Numbered from the stretch's first letter, positions 10,832 through 22,418 are shown. The stretch is DNA of 64,000 nt from Elysia chlorotica (GCA_003991915.1 RQTK01000437.1:29174-93173); one strand, 5' to 3'. The notes: a model not told the origin generated them from the letters alone. Program-made: numbers and translations.

Positions 10832-10849
10832 AACTTAGGTACCAGTATT
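10814..10849 (+). CDS. candidate alternative first exon (short N-terminus)
   Basis: ATG in the second 35-bp unit opens a 12-codon frame, MTENMANLGTSI, that runs into a duplicated copy of the 3' end of the 10230 exon and its GTAAGT donor. Frame and splice phase are identical to those of the upstream exon, so both would join the same downstream exon. The first 35-bp unit also has the ATG but stops before any donor. It could be a functional alternative start lacking the basic leader, or an accidental by-product of a small duplication. Confidence 0.3.
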
Positions 10850-10977
10850 GTAAGTTGATGTTTTTTTCATCACCTTATTATAGAGAACGATATTTCTAAG
10901 CTTAATAATGTTACCACCCTGTTTTATTTTCGGGTTTGTGAACTAAAAATCTTAGTTTCCAATTTCCTTCTCGTCAG

Positions 10978-11058
10978 CCCAGCTTTCTACGGACTGAATG
11001 AACACTGCAGTGTCTTCTGTGGATTCTAAAAACACCGAAAAAGATTCCACAATCTGCT
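10978..11058 (+). CDS. candidate exon with start codon
   Basis: Flanked by a pyrimidine-rich acceptor (CCAATTTCCTTCTCGTCAG) and a strong donor (CTGCT then GTAAGTG). An ATG at 10998 opens a frame starting MNTAVSSVDSKNTEKDSTIC that reaches the donor in phase 1. It may be a 5' exon with untranslated sequence plus first codons. It does not continue the frame of the 10230/10814 exons, so it may be part of a different transcript or a non-coding exon. Confidence 0.25.
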
Positions 11059-12032
11059 GTAAGTGTTAACGCTTAGATTTTTTCTCTAAAATAAAAATCA
11101 TTTTTCCTGCACGAAGCTTCTTTGTTTTCGATTTTTATTTTTATTTTGATTTTTTCTCATTAAGAGAATGTCGAGGCACTATAAGAATAAAAAACAACAA
11201 CTTGTGAATGCTGATTTCCTCCCATAATTTACCTCAAATTCTATGTCCCACCAAAGTCTGTTTTTATCTTGCTAAATTACCCTGTTAGGCGCGTGAAAGA
11301 GATGAGAAAAAGCAATACAAAACAAAAAGTCTCCAAAAGAATTTACGCCGAGGGGCTGTGTTTTATTCTTTTGTCAAGAGCCCTGAAAAAATGCTTAAAA
11401 CATTGTTTTTTTTCTTCACAAATGGAGCTGATTAGCGTAATGAACGTTGAACATATTTCCATACTCATTTTTTTTTACAAAGAAAGAGGGCTTTTACCGT
11501 TGTTATTAATTGCACTTGATATCAATCATCGTGTATGTAGATTTACGAATGTGTTATAAAATTGGTTTCAAACAAATTCATTGCAACGCATAAATCCTAG
11601 TGTCATTTTAAATCTTCAATAAAATGATATGTTAGGAATGTATATACTTTAAACAAGAAGGCAACATGCATCTGATGCTTGATGTACCTAGTAAAAGCCC
11701 TGTTACGAGGTGTTTCACCTCCAAGCGTTCAGCCTAATTAAAACGAAGATATGGTCCTAAAATCTAACTTAGACATGAATCGAACTCTGAAGAATAAAAA
11801 CACAAGCTACTTTCAAGAATTACAACTAGATCTATTAATCTGTAAAGGCAAAACGATGCTCTCAAATACTGAGCAGTTCCACAGTCTACAAACTTTGAGG
11901 AAGATATGCTCAAAGAGTGTTGATTGTTCATGAGAGTGAACCCAATGAATCAACTATCATATCCGCCCCTCTTTCATCCCAAATTTACAAATTTTTATAT
12001 TCGCGCGAAATGTTTAGTAATTTTGAGCTCAT
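11059..12032. other. AT-rich stretch, no supported gene
   Basis: Two modest forward open frames (11269-11559, starting from TTG, and 11751-11933) show no domain, no flanking splice signals of note and ordinary AT-rich codon content. I treat them as chance. Confidence 0.5.
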
Positions 12033-12238
12033 TTAGGTCACATCCATAATTATTATGTATAATTTGTAACGCATTTGGTACACTTCCTCTGACACGCAAC
12101 AGTCTAGAATACACATTAGATCTTCTACACTAAATACGCTTGAATCTTCATTCTTTCTAGATTTATCCTTTACAATCTTGAATCTTTCGCTCACGTACAA
12201 TACACAATCATTCATCAAAGACCAAACAATATTCGGTC
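12033..12238 (-). CDS. candidate terminal exon, reverse strand
   Basis: On the minus strand a good acceptor (CATATGTTTCTTGTCAG) precedes a frame open for 67 codons to a TAA. It is acid/base mixed and contains ERFKIVKDKSRKNEDSS and a Cys-containing stretch VEDLMCILDCCVSEEV. A plausible donor inside (TAC then GTGAGC) means it could instead be a short internal exon. No domain recognised. The acceptor quality and unbiased composition are the only support. Confidence 0.3.
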
Positions 12239-12245
12239 CTGACAA

Positions 12246-13490
12246 GAAACATATGGAGTAAACTTAGACAATGTGTTACTGCTTCTAACTCTGATTTAGA
12301 TCTAGAAAAACAAAGCCCAACCAATCCGCCCACTGCTCAGATTTACAAACAATTTTAATTATTGCACAGTTTTCGCTAAAAGCGGACAAATTCGAAATTA
12401 ATCAACCTTACCAGGAATTGCAGAGATAAATCTTTTACAATGGCCAAAAGCTGGAGTAAAGATAAATTGGCTTGTGCAAGTGGGTTTGCAACCAGCCACG
12501 TCTATGGAAATCTAAAAAAAAACAACAACACATTATAGACCATATGAAGAGATTGAAAGGCAAATTCTGCAGTGGTTTGTCATCAAAGAGAATAGTCTGT
12601 GCAAAGGAATTCAATTACCAAAGTTTTAGAGATGGATTATTATTATTTCATGTTGTTAGGGCCCAATTACTACCATTACATTTACTAGTTGAGAACCCAC
12701 GAAATGCGTTGCCATTATTGTGTGATGGGCAAAGCTGAAGAATTACAGATGCATTTGAAGTGTGCTAAATTCAAATTTTTATTACCCAACCACAATACAT
12801 TTTTAACAAATATATAATTTAGGCATGAAAAACAATTATAGGATATCAAAGCAAACATTTGGGTTGTTTTTTCGTTTTTTTTTTGCGTTTGATCATAGTT
12901 CTTACCTTTTTTGTTGAAAATTAAAAAAAAAAGTGATGAAACGATCTATACACATGCAGTTGGTTTTATTTACAGACGATTGGGTTTCTTAAAGTAGGCT
13001 AAATTTTATCCTCCGATTTTACATATTAGTCACCAAGCATTCGAATGGAACGTTGCAATTTGAGTTTTGAAATTTGAGCGCTTGAAAAACCAATATCTAT
13101 TGCGCATGTCAGATTCGTTTCTGTCCGAAAATTCGCGTTTTTAAACGTCCGTTTTATTGGTGCATTTAAATGTCAGATGACTGAAAGCTTTCTTTTCAAT
13201 TTGTGGCTCAATGCATCGCACATTTTTGTATAATTTTCTATCCCCCATCACCCTTCACCATAATTATCAATTCAGGACTTACGACCACGTAGACTTGTAG
13301 TCTTAACTAATAATCCATTACCACCATTCAAGTTGATCTTCTTTTTTGCAGTTATGCATTTATTATTAATTAATAATCAATGTGTAAATAACTGATTCGG
13401 CATTTCTTGTAATCTTCCTTTTGAAGGTTCTCTTTAAGGCTCGAGAAAACCAGATGCAGTTTGTTTTTTTGTTTTTAGGGAAGTTGGTAC
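12246..13490. other. gene-free AT-rich stretch
   Basis: No supported feature. A forward open frame at 12472-12738 and a shorter overlapping one from an ATG at 12439 are on the same strand in different frames and neither has splice or family evidence. Homopolymer A and T runs are common. Confidence 0.5.
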
Positions 13491-13795
13491 AACGTGCAAC
13501 ATGAGCACTGTGTAGGATATATTGTGAACGGACCCAAGACTGATGTTTGACAATTTTATCTTTTTGGACTTTGTTCGGAGAAGCGCAACTCTGTCCTAGT
13601 TTAGTCCGATAAGTCTTAAGAAAAGTTATACACGGCGACGGAGCCCACATCGGGATATCCAGAACCTCTTCGGTCACATTATTTTTACTGACATCGATCC
13701 AACCAGAGAAAGAACAAAATGCAGCCGCTAGAGCGGGATTCGAACCATGGATATATTATTGCATCGAAGTCTACCCCAGGGTTACCCCCCCCCCC
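13491..13795 (-). mobile_element. worn SINE-G copy, type 1 head with spacer
   Basis: Reading the minus strand: a head with GTAACCCTGGGGTAGA and B-box-like 'ggttcgaatcccgc', then a spacer, 'ctggttggatcgatgtcag', and further on the tail part containing 'gttcacaatatatcctac'. The middle of the body is replaced or heavily diverged. Poly-C at 13787-13797 abuts the head. Confidence 0.65.
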
Positions 13796-14044
13796 CCATT
13801 CCCAAATAGTATACTGTTCTTTTGACGCTGCCATATCTATTGAGATTTTCACTGAATCAAGACTGGTTCCCATCTTACGTGTTTGTTCTCATAGCTTACG
13901 TCTCATCGTAACAATACAAGAATAAGAAGGCTTGCGACGAGACGTAAGCTACGTCCTGTTTGTGCATCTACCCCAGGTATCTGTCATATGCCTGTTATTG
14001 GGCGTTCAAGCTTAAGCGGAATAACAATGGTTGGTCTGGCTTAC

Positions 14045-14278
14045 ATTCCTTGCTCCTTAACGTCGTCAGCAGCTAAAGTATATTGCGGACCGGTCGCAAA
14101 ACTAAAATCTGATGTGCTGTCATAGAGAGCCAGAGCACGGATAGAAAGTTTCTGTCCCACCCGTTCATATTCTACTGACATCGACCAAACCAGTAAAAAC
14201 AAAGCAGCCCAATCTAGATCGAGCTGTGGACCTCCCAATTATATAGAGCGCGCTCTACCAACGGGCTAAATGAATCCC
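14045..14278 (-). mobile_element. worn SINE-G copy, type 2 head
   Basis: Minus strand reads GCCCGTTGGTAGAGCGCGCT (A-box-like), a diverged B box 'cagctcgatc', then 'ctggtttggtcgatgtcag' and the 'ggtccgcaatatac' end of the body. Substitutions are many, so this is an old insertion. Confidence 0.65.
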
Positions 14279-16428
14279 CCTTTTACAGGATTTGGTTGGG
14301 CTTGTTTCTTTGACACTTAAAATGGAAACCATAATAACACATCAATGCGTCTATAATAGACCGCCTTTTTTCGATTGTTTACTTTTAAACCTGCTTGGTC
14401 CTCGGTAAATTAGTAACTCCTTCCTAATAAATCAAACCTCATAATTACACTTCACCACCGTTTTAGATACCGATAATTCGAAAGCAGCCCAAAAGCAAGC
14501 TCTATCTTCCACTGTCATTATAAGTACGGGTAAAAGAGGTTGATAGAGATATTCAGGGGGAGAGAAAGAACAAAATACAAGGGCAGTGAGAACGGTAGAG
14601 TGGGGGAGCAAGATAGGGATAGAGTGAAAGAAAGAAAGAAAGAGCGGAGGAGGAAGAGGCAAAGAAGAGACAAAAGAGGACATTTATGAGAACAAGGGTG
14701 GAAGTTGAATGGCATAGAAAACGTAAGACTGGCATGGACATGCATACAGGCATAGTTTTACGTAAAATAAAAAAGTTATTTACCTAAAATAAATAGAGGC
14801 AGACAGTTTTGGAAACAACAAAGGAAACAAAGAGAGAAAGAGAAGAGTAAGAAAGAGAGGAACAGAGAGAGAGAGAATTGAATTTGGTTGGATATGAACA
14901 GAAACGTTTTTAAAGAGTTAAACGTGTTAGGATGGGCAAACTGTTGCACAACATTATTGTATAAAGAAAACTTTTAAAAACACAGGGTAAAAGAGAGATG
15001 ATCAGCGTGTTTCTGTGTCTCAATATTTTTTTAGTCTTGATATTTATCATACATTTATCAAAAAGAGCAAAATGACCATTAGACCCAGAACAGTAATTGG
15101 CCACAATCGCCTAGACCTGCACATGCACAAGCTCTACATCCCACCCACACAGAAACGCCCGCACGAAAAAGCCAATCAAACATCCGAATACATCATGCAG
15201 GAAATTTTCCGTTCTGGCAGTCTAGAGAGAACATAATAATAATAAAACAAAAATTATCTGGCCAATCCCTGCAAACGATGAAATTTTTTCTCGGAAACCG
15301 AAGGATGCAAAAAAACAATGGCCGTATATCTTGGCCGCACCGTCACGTATCAAATTCATTCAATCTCAACCTAAGTGTATTGACTTGAAACACTATCGGC
15401 ACGTAGACACGTACGTACGTGGAACGCTTTCAATTCAAGACTTTCAAATTTGCGTTGGTCAAATCGTCTGGGATGCAGACAGATTATTTCCTGTGGTATT
15501 TTACTTACGTCTCCACACCATACAATGTGTTCAGGATAAGTGTAGAGTCAATGAAAGACAAACAGGGGCAGACAAACAGGGGCTTGTAAAACGTTGGTTC
15601 TCGTTTGTTGTCTTCGGTGTTTTTGTTGTGGTTACTGACCCTTTACATGTCTCTAGTGTAGGTTATCTTTGATGTAAGTGAATAAATTTGGTATGCCTAC
15701 TCTTGGTAAGAAAGTCTACAAAGCTTGTGTGTTTTTAATACATTATAATAAACACTTTTTTCCAAACCACTATTAGTATTGAGATGTTAATAAACATATC
15801 TATTTTACCAATTGTTTTGTTATGGTTCTACCTTATCAGTATTGAGGTGTATATGCATATACATCTCCTTCAGTCGTTTTGCCCATATTTTCTTAATCTT
15901 CTCAGTATGAATCATAACATTGTGGGTTTTATGATGGCTGTGTACAGTTTTAAAAAAGGCATTTGTTTAGTTCAGACACTTGTGCAAAATTAAAAGGAAT
16001 TCAATGCACGTTACTATTGTACAAGAGATGCCCATTTTGACAATAAAGGCTGATAGGAAACGAAACAAGCAAACAACTGAACTAAAAGAACATTGTTTGA
16101 TTAGTGTCTGAGGGTGTGTTATTTCAAAAAGAATAATACTACGTTTTTAATTAAACCTTGCTAACGTCACTTGAAAACAAAATTGGTACTTGATATTTAC
16201 CGTAATTAATTTAACATTTTGATAAAACTAAACAATGATATTTAAAGAAAATAAAAATAGAACAAATATGACGGACAAAAATTTGATTCTAAGATGAAAA
16301 AAATGTAGATGTCCATATTATGAGGATAGAAGTAGTTCTTTTAATTGTTAAAAATCTATTTACTTCTTTTAGTATAAGAAACAGATACAGAAAAAATGAT
16401 GTTTGTTGGAAAAAAAGGATGTATACTT
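14279..16428. other. gene-free stretch
   Basis: Nothing supported as a gene. A purine-rich A/G tract lies at 14555-14665 and another at 14820-14878; reverse open frames there are repeat-driven. The forward open frame 15331-15672 starts at TTG, has no flanking splice signals of quality and no recognisable domain. Confidence 0.5.
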
Positions 16429-16483
16429 CTTCCCCCCCCCCAAAAAAAAAAACAAAAAAAAACAACAAAAAACAAACAAAAAA
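16429..16483. repeat. poly-C / poly-A low-complexity tract
   Basis: A run of C followed by A-rich CAAAAAA units just outside the left edge of the 2.95-kb duplication. The same C run then CA repeat occurs at the junction between the two copies (19420-19440), suggesting the tract was involved in the duplication. Confidence 0.75.
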
Positions 16484-17140
16484 ACACACACGTCATGAAA
16501 AAAATAAAATACTTTTTGAGCTGGACATATTGAAACTGACTCTTGGATTTCACCGAGAAGTGCGTCTAGGGAGACATTTAATCACCGCAGGCGGAGAACT
16601 ATGACTTCTCTTAACTAGGGCGACCCAGTCAGGGTATATTAGAGAGGCCCCGTTATGGTCTAGCACTGCGACTACAACGGCTTCAGTTCTTTAGGTCTCC
16701 AGCAACCTGGACAGATCAGATCCCTTTGTGAGAAGCTTCTCTCGCACTCTACAGTAAAAGTTTGTGGATTTCAATTCCCACTTTTCCGCCCTTAATTTAG
16801 TACAACCGTTTTTCTCAGTTACTGGAGTACTTTGCGACCTCTTTATCAGGGGAAACCCGATATTGCATTTAATTACGGGTTTTTAATAGGTTTTGAATTG
16901 AGGGCAACAAAAAGAACAAAAAGAAATTTAAAGAGTTTTCATCACCTCAGTTATAACATTATATATTTCGTCTTTTAAATATTAAGGTTGGTAGCGATAG
17001 AGAAGTAAGATGTGCCATTTTTCAAAGTGAGGTGAAACTACGTGGTGTATTGTGCTTTTCTAGTCAATTCCTTTCTTAGCCTTTTGCCATTTCCACTCGT
17101 CTTTCTCATTATTTTATTGGCGGCCAATATCTACATATGC

Positions 17141-17376
17141 AGGGTAAAACATCGGCTTCCGACGCAAAACGTCCGTGGTTGAAACCCTGGCGATTTCACT
17201 CCCTACTGGTTGGGTCGGTGTCAGTTTAATGTTATCGACTGAGACAAGAGTCATGGTATCCAAGCCCTATCTCGTGTGTGGCAACACATAAAATTGTCAG
17301 ACGTTAGTGTTGGGGCTCGTCCACAATATATCATATATATTGTTGATGTTGGATGTTAAAACCAACTCCACTCAAT
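17141..17376 (+). mobile_element. SINE-G copy, type 1 head
   Basis: Head 'gggtaaaacatcggcttcc', a mutated B box 'ggttgaaaccctgg', then GGTTGGGTCGGTGTCAGTTT, 'gtcagacgttagtgttgg', 'cacaatatatcatatat' and a CAACTCCACTCAA tail. It belongs to the duplicated unit (partner at 20103). Confidence 0.9.
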
Positions 17377-17542
17377 AAGCAGAGCGACTAACTAACAAGC
17401 AGAAGGTCCATGCACGATTCTCAGAAAGTGCAGCAACAGACTTTGCCTCACAGAAACCTGTCGTATAGGATGCTATGGAGGACGCAGGTTACATTAAAAA
17501 TTATCCACGTGTCCGTACTAAAACCTTATCTATTTCTGAATC

Positions 17543-17626
17543 TTTTGTTAGGCCTTTCAGAAAATAAAGGAAGGACAAATAATGATGTTAATCCCGAGGA
17601 TGATACATTCCAAAAGGGTGTAGAAG
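17543..17626 (+). CDS. candidate small exon in duplicated unit, copy 1
   Basis: Ends at a strong donor (GAAGAT then GTAAGT at 17626/17627) and follows a pyrimidine-rich acceptor 'gttaggcctttcag'. The frame ending ..NPEDDTFQKGVED is open and is kept in the second copy (20542-20606) despite several substitutions, some changing residues. The left boundary is uncertain because the acceptor could lie at 17559. An upstream segment (near 17432-17480) with another acceptor-like CTTTGCCTCACAG is also conserved. Identity of the gene unknown. Confidence 0.35.
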
Positions 17627-17699
17627 ATGTAAGTTTCACCTATAAAATATTTTGCATGCAATAATGAAAAAGTAGAATGGAGTTATAAAACTCTGTATC

Positions 17700-17989
17700 C
17701 TTAAACAAAGTAAATTTATGCGATTTTATCTCAATAACGACTGACACTTATAAAAGTGATGTGGTAAAATCTCAAATTGTCGACTTTGTTGAACTACCCT
17801 TTTTGAAAGAATATAAAATAGATACATACGTGTACTCAACAATCTTAGACTTCCGATATTTTTGTGTAGAGGAATGTGTGTACACAAGATTTTTTTGTTT
17901 TGAGTATGATGTTCCCTGTGTGAGCTATACATACATAATTGACTGTAACTGGGCACACGATTGTCCAAATGGACAATGTTCTAATGCAC
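17700..17989 (+). CDS. candidate cysteine-rich exon in duplicated unit, copy 1
   Basis: One frame is open from about 17686 to a possible donor CAG then GTTGGT at 17990 and beyond to 18015. It reads ..SQIVDFVELPFLKEYKIDTY and later FRYFCVEECVYTRFFCFEYD, with seven cysteines (spacing C-x3-C-x6-C-x6-C-x8-C-x5-C-x4-C) before NGQCSNAQ. Such density suggests a disulphide-bonded extracellular domain; I do not recognise the family. No clear acceptor was found, so the left limit is approximate. The partner at 20699-20976 no longer keeps this frame, which implies one retained and one decayed copy, or that neither is coding. Confidence 0.35.
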
Positions 17990-18015
17990 AGGTTGGTTCC
18001 CATTTTCCTTTTTAG

Positions 18016-19059
18016 TTGACGTACTTTCTTGCTCCATTAAAATTTAGATCCCAATCACTAAAATGGCCTTGTTATTCCTAAAAATCTAATAATTAAAAAA
18101 AAAAGGAAAATTAAAAGACAAAGAAATGTGTATGCTACGAAATGGTACTATTTATAGAAATTTAAAACCAGGGATGTATATTCGACACAATAAAAAAAAA
18201 AAACGACTAAAAATAATGTAATCCTGTAATTTAAAAAAATAAAATATGTATATGTCTCGTATGTGCTGTAACTCAATTCCAAATAATTAAATGAATACTT
18301 CATTTTTGTGTACAAAGTGTAATGCTAGTTGCCTCGGCAAAGGGAACTCTATTTTATTCACGGGTTAAAACAATACGATAGCGTGATAGTTCAACGGGAA
18401 ACAACATGAATTTCGTGATAACATTGGATTCAATAACTACAGGGATACGCTTTCAATGTCGATTAAAATGTTTTAAACTTTTTGTTTTGTTTTTGGCTAA
18501 GTTTTAATCACATATACTTCAAGATACAAGCGTCTTTTGCGTTTTACCTTTTTATGATCGAAAGTCATGTTATTTTTTGTCAATGTTATGAAGCTTAATT
18601 AATACTCAACAAAGTTTAATATCTTTAGCTGCAAACTGGACTTTTCTTCAAGTTTCGTATATACATTGGCAATTTTTCAGAAAAGCAGATCTTAGCAGAT
18701 TTGAATATCTCGTGAATTTTCTACTTTTCTAATTTTCTGCCTCTACAGCAATTCGGATGAATCAGCGTTGCAAATTAAATACAATTTCGAAAACTTTTCA
18801 TTGTATGTTACATAAAATGAACATTTACTTACAGTAAATTGTCATAATTGTGTATTGTATGTTGACGCAAATACTGTAGTTTTAATCAAAACTTTTTATG
18901 ACAATGTCACTTCTAGAAGTATTTATTATTAGTGTGTAATGATTTATAGTATGTTTACAAGCAAAGATTGAATCCCTAGAAAGAAAATAAATTCGAGAAA
19001 ATGATGTTTACAAATTATCACAAAATCCTAGAAAAAGAAAAGGATAATGTGCTGTCGTC
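18016..19059. other. AT-rich non-coding part of the duplicated unit
   Basis: No gene seen. Well conserved with 21000-22065 over its length ('gtgtaatgct.gttgcctcgg', 'gatacgctttcaa.gtcgatt', 'tatacttcaagatacaag'), so conservation here reflects recent duplication and not selection. Confidence 0.6.
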
Positions 19060-19135
19060 GCTGTTATTATTGTTGTTGTAGTTGTTGTTGTTGTAGTTGT
19101 TGTTGTTGTTGTTGTTGCTGCTGTTGTTGTTCAGT
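19060..19135. repeat. (GTT)n microsatellite
   Basis: Imperfect TTG/GTT array with GTA and GCT interruptions. The partner array in copy 2 lies at 22070-22140 and differs in interruption pattern. Confidence 0.9.
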
Positions 19136-19186
19136 CAGGTGGTCTCTCAGCTACCGCTCGTTTACAAAGACCCATGAGGAGGAAGG

Positions 19187-19422
19187 TATAAAGTCTATAC
19201 TGTGGACCAGCCTGACAAGATAACGTGATGCTAGTGGATTGCTTTTCTGTATCATAGTAAGTTTAAGTGGGAAAGCAGAAAGACAGGGCAGGAGTACCAT
19301 GACTCTGCCTCAGCCGGTTACATTATAGTTACGCAGGCCTAACCAGTAGGGGACGAAGCAGGGCTCGAACAAGGGACCTCCTGCGTCGGAATCCGATGTT
19401 CTACCCCAGGGACACCGCCCCC
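19187..19422 (-). mobile_element. SINE-G copy, type 1 head
   Basis: Minus strand begins GGTGTCCCTGGGGTAGAACA, then TCGGATTCCGACGC, a B box 'tgttcgagccctgc', and the body through 'ggtccacagtatagac'. It sits at the right edge of duplication copy 1, next to the C/CA tract. Confidence 0.85.
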
Positions 19423-20102
19423 CCCCCACACACACACACCATGAAACAAATAAAAAAGACTCTGTGAGCTGGGCGGGCATATTGAAACTGACTCTGGGTT
19501 TTCACCGAGAAGTGCGTTTAGGGAGACATTTAATCACCGCAAGCGGAGAACTATGACTTCTCTTAAATAGGGCGACCCAGTCAGAGTATAATTATTAGAG
19601 AGACCCCGTTATGGTCTAGCATTGCGACTACATGGCTTCAGTTCTTTAGGTCTCAGGCAACCGGGCAACCGGGCAGATCAGATCCCTTTGTTAGAAGCTT
19701 CTCTCGCACTCTACGGTTGAAGTTTTGTGGATTTCAATTCCCACTTTTCCGTCCTTAATTTAGCACAACCGTTTTTCTCAGTTACTGGAGTACTTTGCGA
19801 CCTCTTTATCAGGGGAAACCCGATATTGCATTTAATTACGGGTGTTTTAATAGGTTTTCAATTGTGGGCACCAAAAAGAACAAAAAGAAAATTAAAGAGT
19901 TTTCATCACCTCAGTTATAAAATGATCTATTTCGTCTTTTAAATATTAAGGTTGGTAGCGATATAGAAGTAAGATGTGCCATTTTTCAAAGTGAGGTGAG
20001 AATACGTGGTGTATTGTGCTTTTCTAGCCAATTCCTTTCTTAGCCTTTTGCCATTTCCACTCGCCTTTCTCATTATTTTATTGGCGGCCAATATCTACAT
20101 AT

Positions 20103-20355
20103 GCAGGGTAGAACAGCGGCTTCCGACGCCAAACGTCCGTGGTAGAAACCCTGGCGATTTCACTCCCTACTGGTTGGGTCGGTGTCAGTTTAATGTTACC
20201 GACTGAGACAAGAGTCATGGTATACCCGCACTGTCTCGTGTGTGGCAACACACACAATTGTCAGACGTTAGTTTTAGGGCTCATCCACAATATAGCATAT
20301 ATATATTGTTGATGTTGGACGTTAAAGTCAACTCAATTCAAACTCAACTCAATAG
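20103..20355 (+). mobile_element. SINE-G copy, type 1 head
   Basis: Partner of the SINE at 17141. Keeps 'gggtagaacagcggcttcc', a GGTTGGGTCGGTGTCAGTTT body, 'gttgatgttggacgttaaag' and an AACTCAATTCAAACTCAACTC tail. Confidence 0.9.
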
Positions 20356-20541
20356 ACAGAGCGATTAATTAACACGCATAAGGTCTATGGTAAGATTCGC
20401 AGCAGGTGCAGCAACAGACTTTGCTTCACAGAAACCTGTCGTACAGGATGCTATGGAGGACACAAGTTACATCAAAGATTATCCTCGTTTCCCTACTTTA
20501 ACCCTATTTCCTTCTGAATCTTTTGTTAGGCCTTTCAGAAA

Positions 20542-20606
20542 ATAAAGAAACGACAAGTAATGCTGTTAATCGCGAGGATGATACATTCCAAAAGGGTGTA
20601 GAAGAT
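20542..20606 (+). CDS. candidate small exon in duplicated unit, copy 2
   Basis: Acceptor 'gttaggcctttcag' and donor GAAGAT then GTAAGT are both kept. The frame ..NREDDTFQKGVED is open and matches the first copy. As in copy 1, the precise start and gene identity are unknown. Confidence 0.3.
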
Positions 20607-20698
20607 GTAAGTTTCACCTATAAACTATTTTGCATGCAATAATGAAAAAGAAAAATGGAGTTATAAAACTCTGTATCATTAAAAAAAAGTAAATTTAT

Positions 20699-20976
20699 GC
20701 GATTTTATATCAATAACGACTGACACTGATAAAAGTGCTGTGGTAAAATCTCAAATTGTCGACTTTGTTGAACTACCCTTTTTGAAAGAATATAAAATAG
20801 ATACATAAGTGTACTCAACAATCTTCGACTTCCGATATTTTTGTGTAGAGGAATGTGTGTACATAGGATTTTTTTGTTTGTTTTGATTATGATGTTCGCT
20901 GTATGAGCTCTACATCATAATTGACTGTAACTGGGCACACGATTGTCCAAATGGACAATGTTCTAATGTACAGGTT
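20699..20976 (+). pseudogene. decayed partner of the cysteine-rich exon
   Basis: Clear nucleotide match to 17700-17989, with the right-hand part (tgggcacacgattgtccaaa) and the donor-like CAG then GTTTGT retained, but the reading frame is not kept through the cysteine-rich part. It is best read as a degraded duplicate. Confidence 0.5.
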
Positions 20977-22069
20977 TGTTCCCATTTTCCTTTTTAATTG
21001 ATGCAACTTTTTTGCTTCATTAAAATTGCCACCCCATGCGCTGTTATGGCCTCCTTACTCCTAAACATCTATTAATTTAAAACAAAGTAGAAATAAAAGA
21101 CAAAGAAATTTTTACGCTACGAAATAGCGCTATTTATAGAAATTCAATACCAAGGAAATTTCTTATTATATTTGACACAATACCTTTAAAAAGGACTAAA
21201 ATGTAGTCCTGTAATTTAAAATAATCAAATATGTATAAGTCTCGTATGTGCCGTAACTCAATTCCAAATAATTAAACGAATACTTCATTTTTGTGTACAA
21301 AGTGTAATGCTGGTTGCCTCGGCAAAGGGAACTCTATTTTATTCATGGGTAAAAACAATACGATAGCGTGATAGTTCAACGGGAAACATCATGAATTTCG
21401 TGATAACATTGGATTCAATAACTACAGGGATACGCTTTCAAAGTCGATTAACATGTTTTAAATTTTTTTTTTTGGCTAAGTTTTAATCACTTATACTTCA
21501 AGATACAAGTGTTTATTGATTTTTACCTTTTTATGACCGAAAGTCATGTTATTTTTTGTCAATCTTATGAAGCTAAATTAATAATCAACAAAGTTTAAAA
21601 TCTTTAGCTTCAAATTGGAATTTTCTTCACGTTTTGTATATACATGGGAATTTTTTTCAGAAAAGTAGATCTTTTGACTTGAATATCTCTTGAATTTTCT
21701 ACTTTTCTACTTTTCTTACTTTGTGGCAATTCGGGTGAATCGGTGTTGGAAATTAAATAAAAAATTTTAACGTTTTCATTGTATTTTTCATAAAATTAAT
21801 CAACTTTTACTTTAGACAGTAAATTATAATCGATTTCTACTGCAATTCTTGTAATTGTATATTTTATGTTGACGCAAATACTGTAGTTTTAAGCAAAACT
21901 ATTTGTGACGATTTCACTTCTAGGTGTATTTATTATTAGTGTTTCATCATTTTCATTATGTTTAACAAGGAAAAATTTTATCCATAGAAAGCAAACCGTA
22001 ATTGGTGAAAATCATGTTTACAAAATACCAGGAAATCCTAGAAATTGAAAAGGATAATGTGGTGTCGTC

Positions 22070-22140
22070 GCCGCCGTTGTTGTTGTTGTTTTTGTTGTTG
22101 TTGCTGTTGTTGTTGTTTTTGTTGCTGCTGATGTTTTTGT
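22070..22140. repeat. (GTT)n microsatellite
   Basis: Partner of the array at 19060-19135. The Leu-rich open frame across it is an artefact. Confidence 0.9.
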
Positions 22141-22199
22141 TCAGTCAGGTGGGCTCTGAGCTTCCGCTATTTTACATAGACCCATGAAGAGGAAGATAT

Positions 22200-22418
22200 A
22201 AAGTCTACATTGTGGACCGGCCTGACAAAATAACGTGATGCTAGTGGACTGCTTTTCTGTATCATAGTAAATGTATGTGCGGCAACACACAAACATTACG
22301 GGGATACCATGTGTCTTCCTCAGTCGTTCACATTATAGTTACGCTACGCAGACTTAACCAGTAGGGGACGAAGCAGGGCTCCTGCGTGGGAATCCGATGT
22401 TCTACACCAGGCCTACAG
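22200..22418 (-). mobile_element. SINE-G copy, type 1 head, with small deletions
   Basis: Partner of 19187-19422. The B-box region has lost about 20 bp compared with its partner, while the head 'ggtgtagaacatcggattcc' and GTTAAGTCTGCG region remain. Confidence 0.8.

Larger units (their letters stand above)
16484..19427. repeat. 2.95-kb tandem duplication, copy 1
   Basis: The whole segment is repeated head-to-tail at 19428-22430. Order within the unit: a conserved 650-bp left part, a forward SINE, two exon-like open segments, about 1 kb of AT-rich DNA, a GTT array and a reverse SINE. By eye the copies are around 90 percent identical, with small indels. Confidence 0.95.

Noticed and set aside
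12439-12738. two overlapping forward open frames near 12.5 kb
   Set aside because: Different phases, one short frame from a good ATG ends quickly in an A-rich run; no supporting signals.
15331-15672. 113-codon forward open frame
   Set aside because: Starts at TTG, no good acceptor or donor, hydrophobic C-terminal end from GTTGTT/TTTGTT-rich DNA; nothing recognised.
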